From assembly GCA_963836265.1 (NCBI GenBank), contig CAWIIO010000003.1, forward strand, positions 310,001-374,000: a stretch of 64,000 nucleotides of DNA. Direction: 5' to 3'. Made by a program: the position numbers and the translations under genes. The notes under the pieces were generated by a model. It was given only the letters and a program-made list of their open reading frames with translations, was not told the origin of the DNA and did no database searches. Every line of letters starts with the position of its first letter. Within the stretch, counting starts at the first letter, position 1. This document shows, piece by piece, positions 62,333 to 64,000 of the stretch. This DNA comes from CAIWHR01 sp963836265. GTDB taxonomy: Bacteria; Pseudomonadota; Gammaproteobacteria; Burkholderiales; Casimicrobiaceae.

Positions 62333-64000
62333 ATGGCCAACCTCGATAATCTCAGCGTACACGCCCAACTCGCCGAGGCTGCGTATGCAAATCTATTGCC
62401 GGGCGTTCCCAAGATTGCGGCATTAGTCGATGCGGGAATGGCAGACGCCGAGGCGAGTGTCTTCGCCCAAAATTATCTCGTTGTCGACAGTTATAGTGAT
62501 TTGACTGGACTATCAGCAACCATCTTTCAAGATTCAACGGGGGAACGGTTCCTAGCGATTCGGGGAACGGAATGGTTCGATATCCCTGACCTGACCGCAG
62601 ATTACATCCTTGCGAGGGGCTACCCCGCGATGATGAACCCACAATATGCCGCCTTGCGGTCGCAGATCGATGCATGGACCTCCAGCGGTGCCCTTCCGTA
62701 CCAATTCACGGTGACGGGGCATTCGCTCGGTGGCTACCTCGCGGCTGCCGTTGCGCTCGCGTATGGACCGCGTGTTGAGTCCACGTACATGTTCAATGCG
62801 CCTGGCGTAGGGGGTATCGGCGGTGACGCCGCCTCGGCGTTTCGGTCGTTTTTCGGACTGTCGTCAACCGCGACTCTTGGCAGGGTGTTCAACGTTCGTG
62901 GCACAGCCGGAATCTCGTTGATTGCCGGAGCTGGGAAGCAGCTCGCGCCGCCGATCTACGTGGAGACGGAGGATCAAGCCAATCCGATCGATAATCACCG
63001 AATCAGCGTCCTGAGCGATGCCCTTGCGGTCTACGAGCTTGTCGGCACGCTCGACCCGCTCCTAGACGCTGAGGGTGTGAGCCAAATGATCAGAGCGGCC
63101 GGTAACGTAGATTCGGAACTGCATGAAGATCCCATCCGTGCGTTGTATCGTACATTCGGCATTCGCGCGGCTATCGCGTCAAATGATCGTGAAGGCTATT
63201 GGCGCGCGATCAGTGATCTGCGATCAGGCGGTGCAGTACGAAATCTGGCTGGCAAGGTTGTACTGAACCCTTTGGCATCGAGTTCAACGGGAGGACTCCA
63301 ATCGACTTCCAAGACGGATTTCGGCGATTTTGTCGCGCTCAAGACGCTTAGTCCATTTGCCTTGCATCCGAAATCAAACGTAGCAGACGCGCAGAGCGCG
63401 CTGAATGCGATCTGGCAAAGTGCGCAAGGCAGCGACTTCGTCGACTGGACGTCCGACAAGATCGATCGGGAAAATGGCGGCGCAACCGACGAACTGGCAT
63501 TCACCGATAGCTGGTACTCCGACCGCGCCGGGCTGCTGCGGGCTGTGTTGACAGCCAACGAGGTCGATGCACAAGGGCAGATGGTGACGGTTACGGACGC
63601 TGTGCCAGACCGAAAATACGAATATCACTACTATGTCGACGGTGCGGAGCGGGTTCTGTTCGCGGATCCGTCACCGATGGGCCCGAAAGCGAGGTCTCAG
63701 GTCGTGGAGTTCGCAGACGACGCCGGGCGCGCTCTTAGCGGCAGCAATAACCTGCTTGGTGATCTGCTGCACGGCGGGAGTGGTGACGATGCGCTGATTG
63801 GGTTGGGTGGTGACGACTATCTCGAAGGCAACGCCGGCAATGACACGCTCGACGGTGGGGCAGATCGCGATTGGCTCTATGGTGGCGCGGGAAACGATAT
63901 CCTGCGGGGCGGTGCGCAGAACGACGTGCTCAATGGGGGCACGGGCGACGATGTACTAACGGGCGGTGCCGGCAACGACATGCTGGTCGGAGGAATCGGT
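62333..64000 (+). CDS. RTX lipase (class-3-type alpha/beta hydrolase), truncated by window end
   Basis: Reading is open from ATG 62333 to the end of the window (556 codons). The N-terminal hydrolase domain starts LSVHAQLAEAAYANLLPG and has 'ERFLAIRGTEWFDIPDL' (~71-87, oxyanion region) and the lipase nucleophile elbow VTGHSLGGYLAAAVAL with Ser131. A candidate catalytic His is in NPIDNHRISVLSDAL. A linking domain (~330-460) contains ELAFTDSWYSDRAGLLRAVL. RTX repeats start near residue 480, e.g. GGSGDDALIGLGGDDYLEGN and GGAGNDILRGGAQNDVLNGG, and continue past the end. Likely secreted by a type I system and activated by calcium. Base composition looks less GC-rich than the rest of the window. Confidence 0.88.
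   Translation, partial: MANLDNLSVHAQLAEAAYANLLPGVPKIAALVDAGMADAEASVFAQNYLVVDSYSDLTGLSATIFQDSTGERFLAIRGTEWFDIPDLTADYILARGYPAMMNPQYAALRSQIDAWTSSGALPYQFTVTGHSLGGYLAAAVALAYGPRVESTYMFNAPGVGGIGGDAASAFRSFFGLSSTATLGRVFNVRGTAGISLIAGAGKQLAPPIYVETEDQANPIDNHRISVLSDALAVYELVGTLDPLLDAEGVSQMIRAAGNVDSELHEDPIRALYRTFGIRAAIASNDREGYWRAISDLRSGGAVRNLAGKVVLNPLASSSTGGLQSTSKTDFGDFVALKTLSPFALHPKSNVADAQSALNAIWQSAQGSDFVDWTSDKIDRENGGATDELAFTDSWYSDRAGLLRAVLTANEVDAQGQMVTVTDAVPDRKYEYHYYVDGAERVLFADPSPMGPKARSQVVEFADDAGRALSGSNNLLGDLLHGGSGDDALIGLGGDDYLEGNAGNDTLDGGADRDWLYGGAGNDILRGGAQNDVLNGGTGDDVLTGGAGNDMLVGGIG

Noticed and set aside
63760..64000. Repeat array at the window end
   Set aside because: Same explanation: RTX nonapeptide repeats in frame with the lipase gene.

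Overview
The window is GC-rich, densely packed bacterial DNA that most resembles a betaproteobacterium of the Burkholderiales/Rhodocyclales type. The main clue is the block tpiA - secG - tRNA-Leu(GAG) - nuoABCDEFGHIJKLMN. Supporting clues are the Bug/TctC-type tripartite tricarboxylate transporter, a PheC-type cyclohexadienyl dehydratase, a SorAB sulfite dehydrogenase and a tungsten-type aldehyde:ferredoxin oxidoreductase cluster like that of Aromatoleum. No plasmid, phage, insertion sequence or CRISPR array was seen. The taxonomic placement is inference.

Layout. 1-11.4 kb is transport: the end of a branched-chain amino acid (LivM) permease, a MORN-like exported protein, and a Dpp/Opp-type peptide ABC operon (two permeases, two ATPases). 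This operon is interrupted by a broken TPR/O-GlcNAc-transferase-like gene and is followed by an N-formylglutamate amidohydrolase. A TctCBA transporter comes next, preceded by a GntR/FadR-like palindrome. 11.5-28.3 kb is the core respiratory block: triosephosphate isomerase, SecG, tRNA-Leu and the complete 14-gene complex I operon, with a DUF4019 exported protein inserted between nuoD and nuoE. 28.5-32.6 kb is a lactate-utilisation type operon (LutA, LutB, an aminotransferase, LutC).

32.6-48.1 kb is a mixed region with shorter transcription units on both strands. It holds a decayed ion-transporter remnant, small conserved proteins, a LytS/LytTR two-component system, PheC, a PilZ-like protein next to a PAS-GGDEF-EAL protein, an SDR, a frameshifted GltS glutamate symporter, an orphan ABC substrate-binding protein and a GH13 glycosidase. 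48.1-55.2 kb, on the minus strand, is a probable tungstoenzyme operon. In transcription order it encodes an FAD reductase, a 16-cysteine ferredoxin (AorA-like), the AOR catalytic subunit (AorB-like), a second FAD reductase (AorC-like), a MoaD-like sulfur carrier, a small conserved protein and a MobB-like GTPase. 55.5-57.9 kb holds a probable lipoprotein and SorAB. The last 6 kb encodes a pilin-like protein, a small membrane protein and two RTX-repeat proteins flanking a small membrane-anchored protein. The second RTX protein is a class-3-type lipase that runs off the window.

Functional picture: an aerobic or facultative heterotroph that takes up peptides, amino acids and carboxylates. It oxidises lactate, aldehydes and sulfite, and feeds electrons through NADH dehydrogenase and c-type cytochrome. 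The points that most deserve a second look are a ~120-bp inversion inside the GT41-like gene, the AOR cluster with two FAD subunits, the peptide-transporter ATPase that lacks Q- and H-loop residues, and the paired RTX genes.
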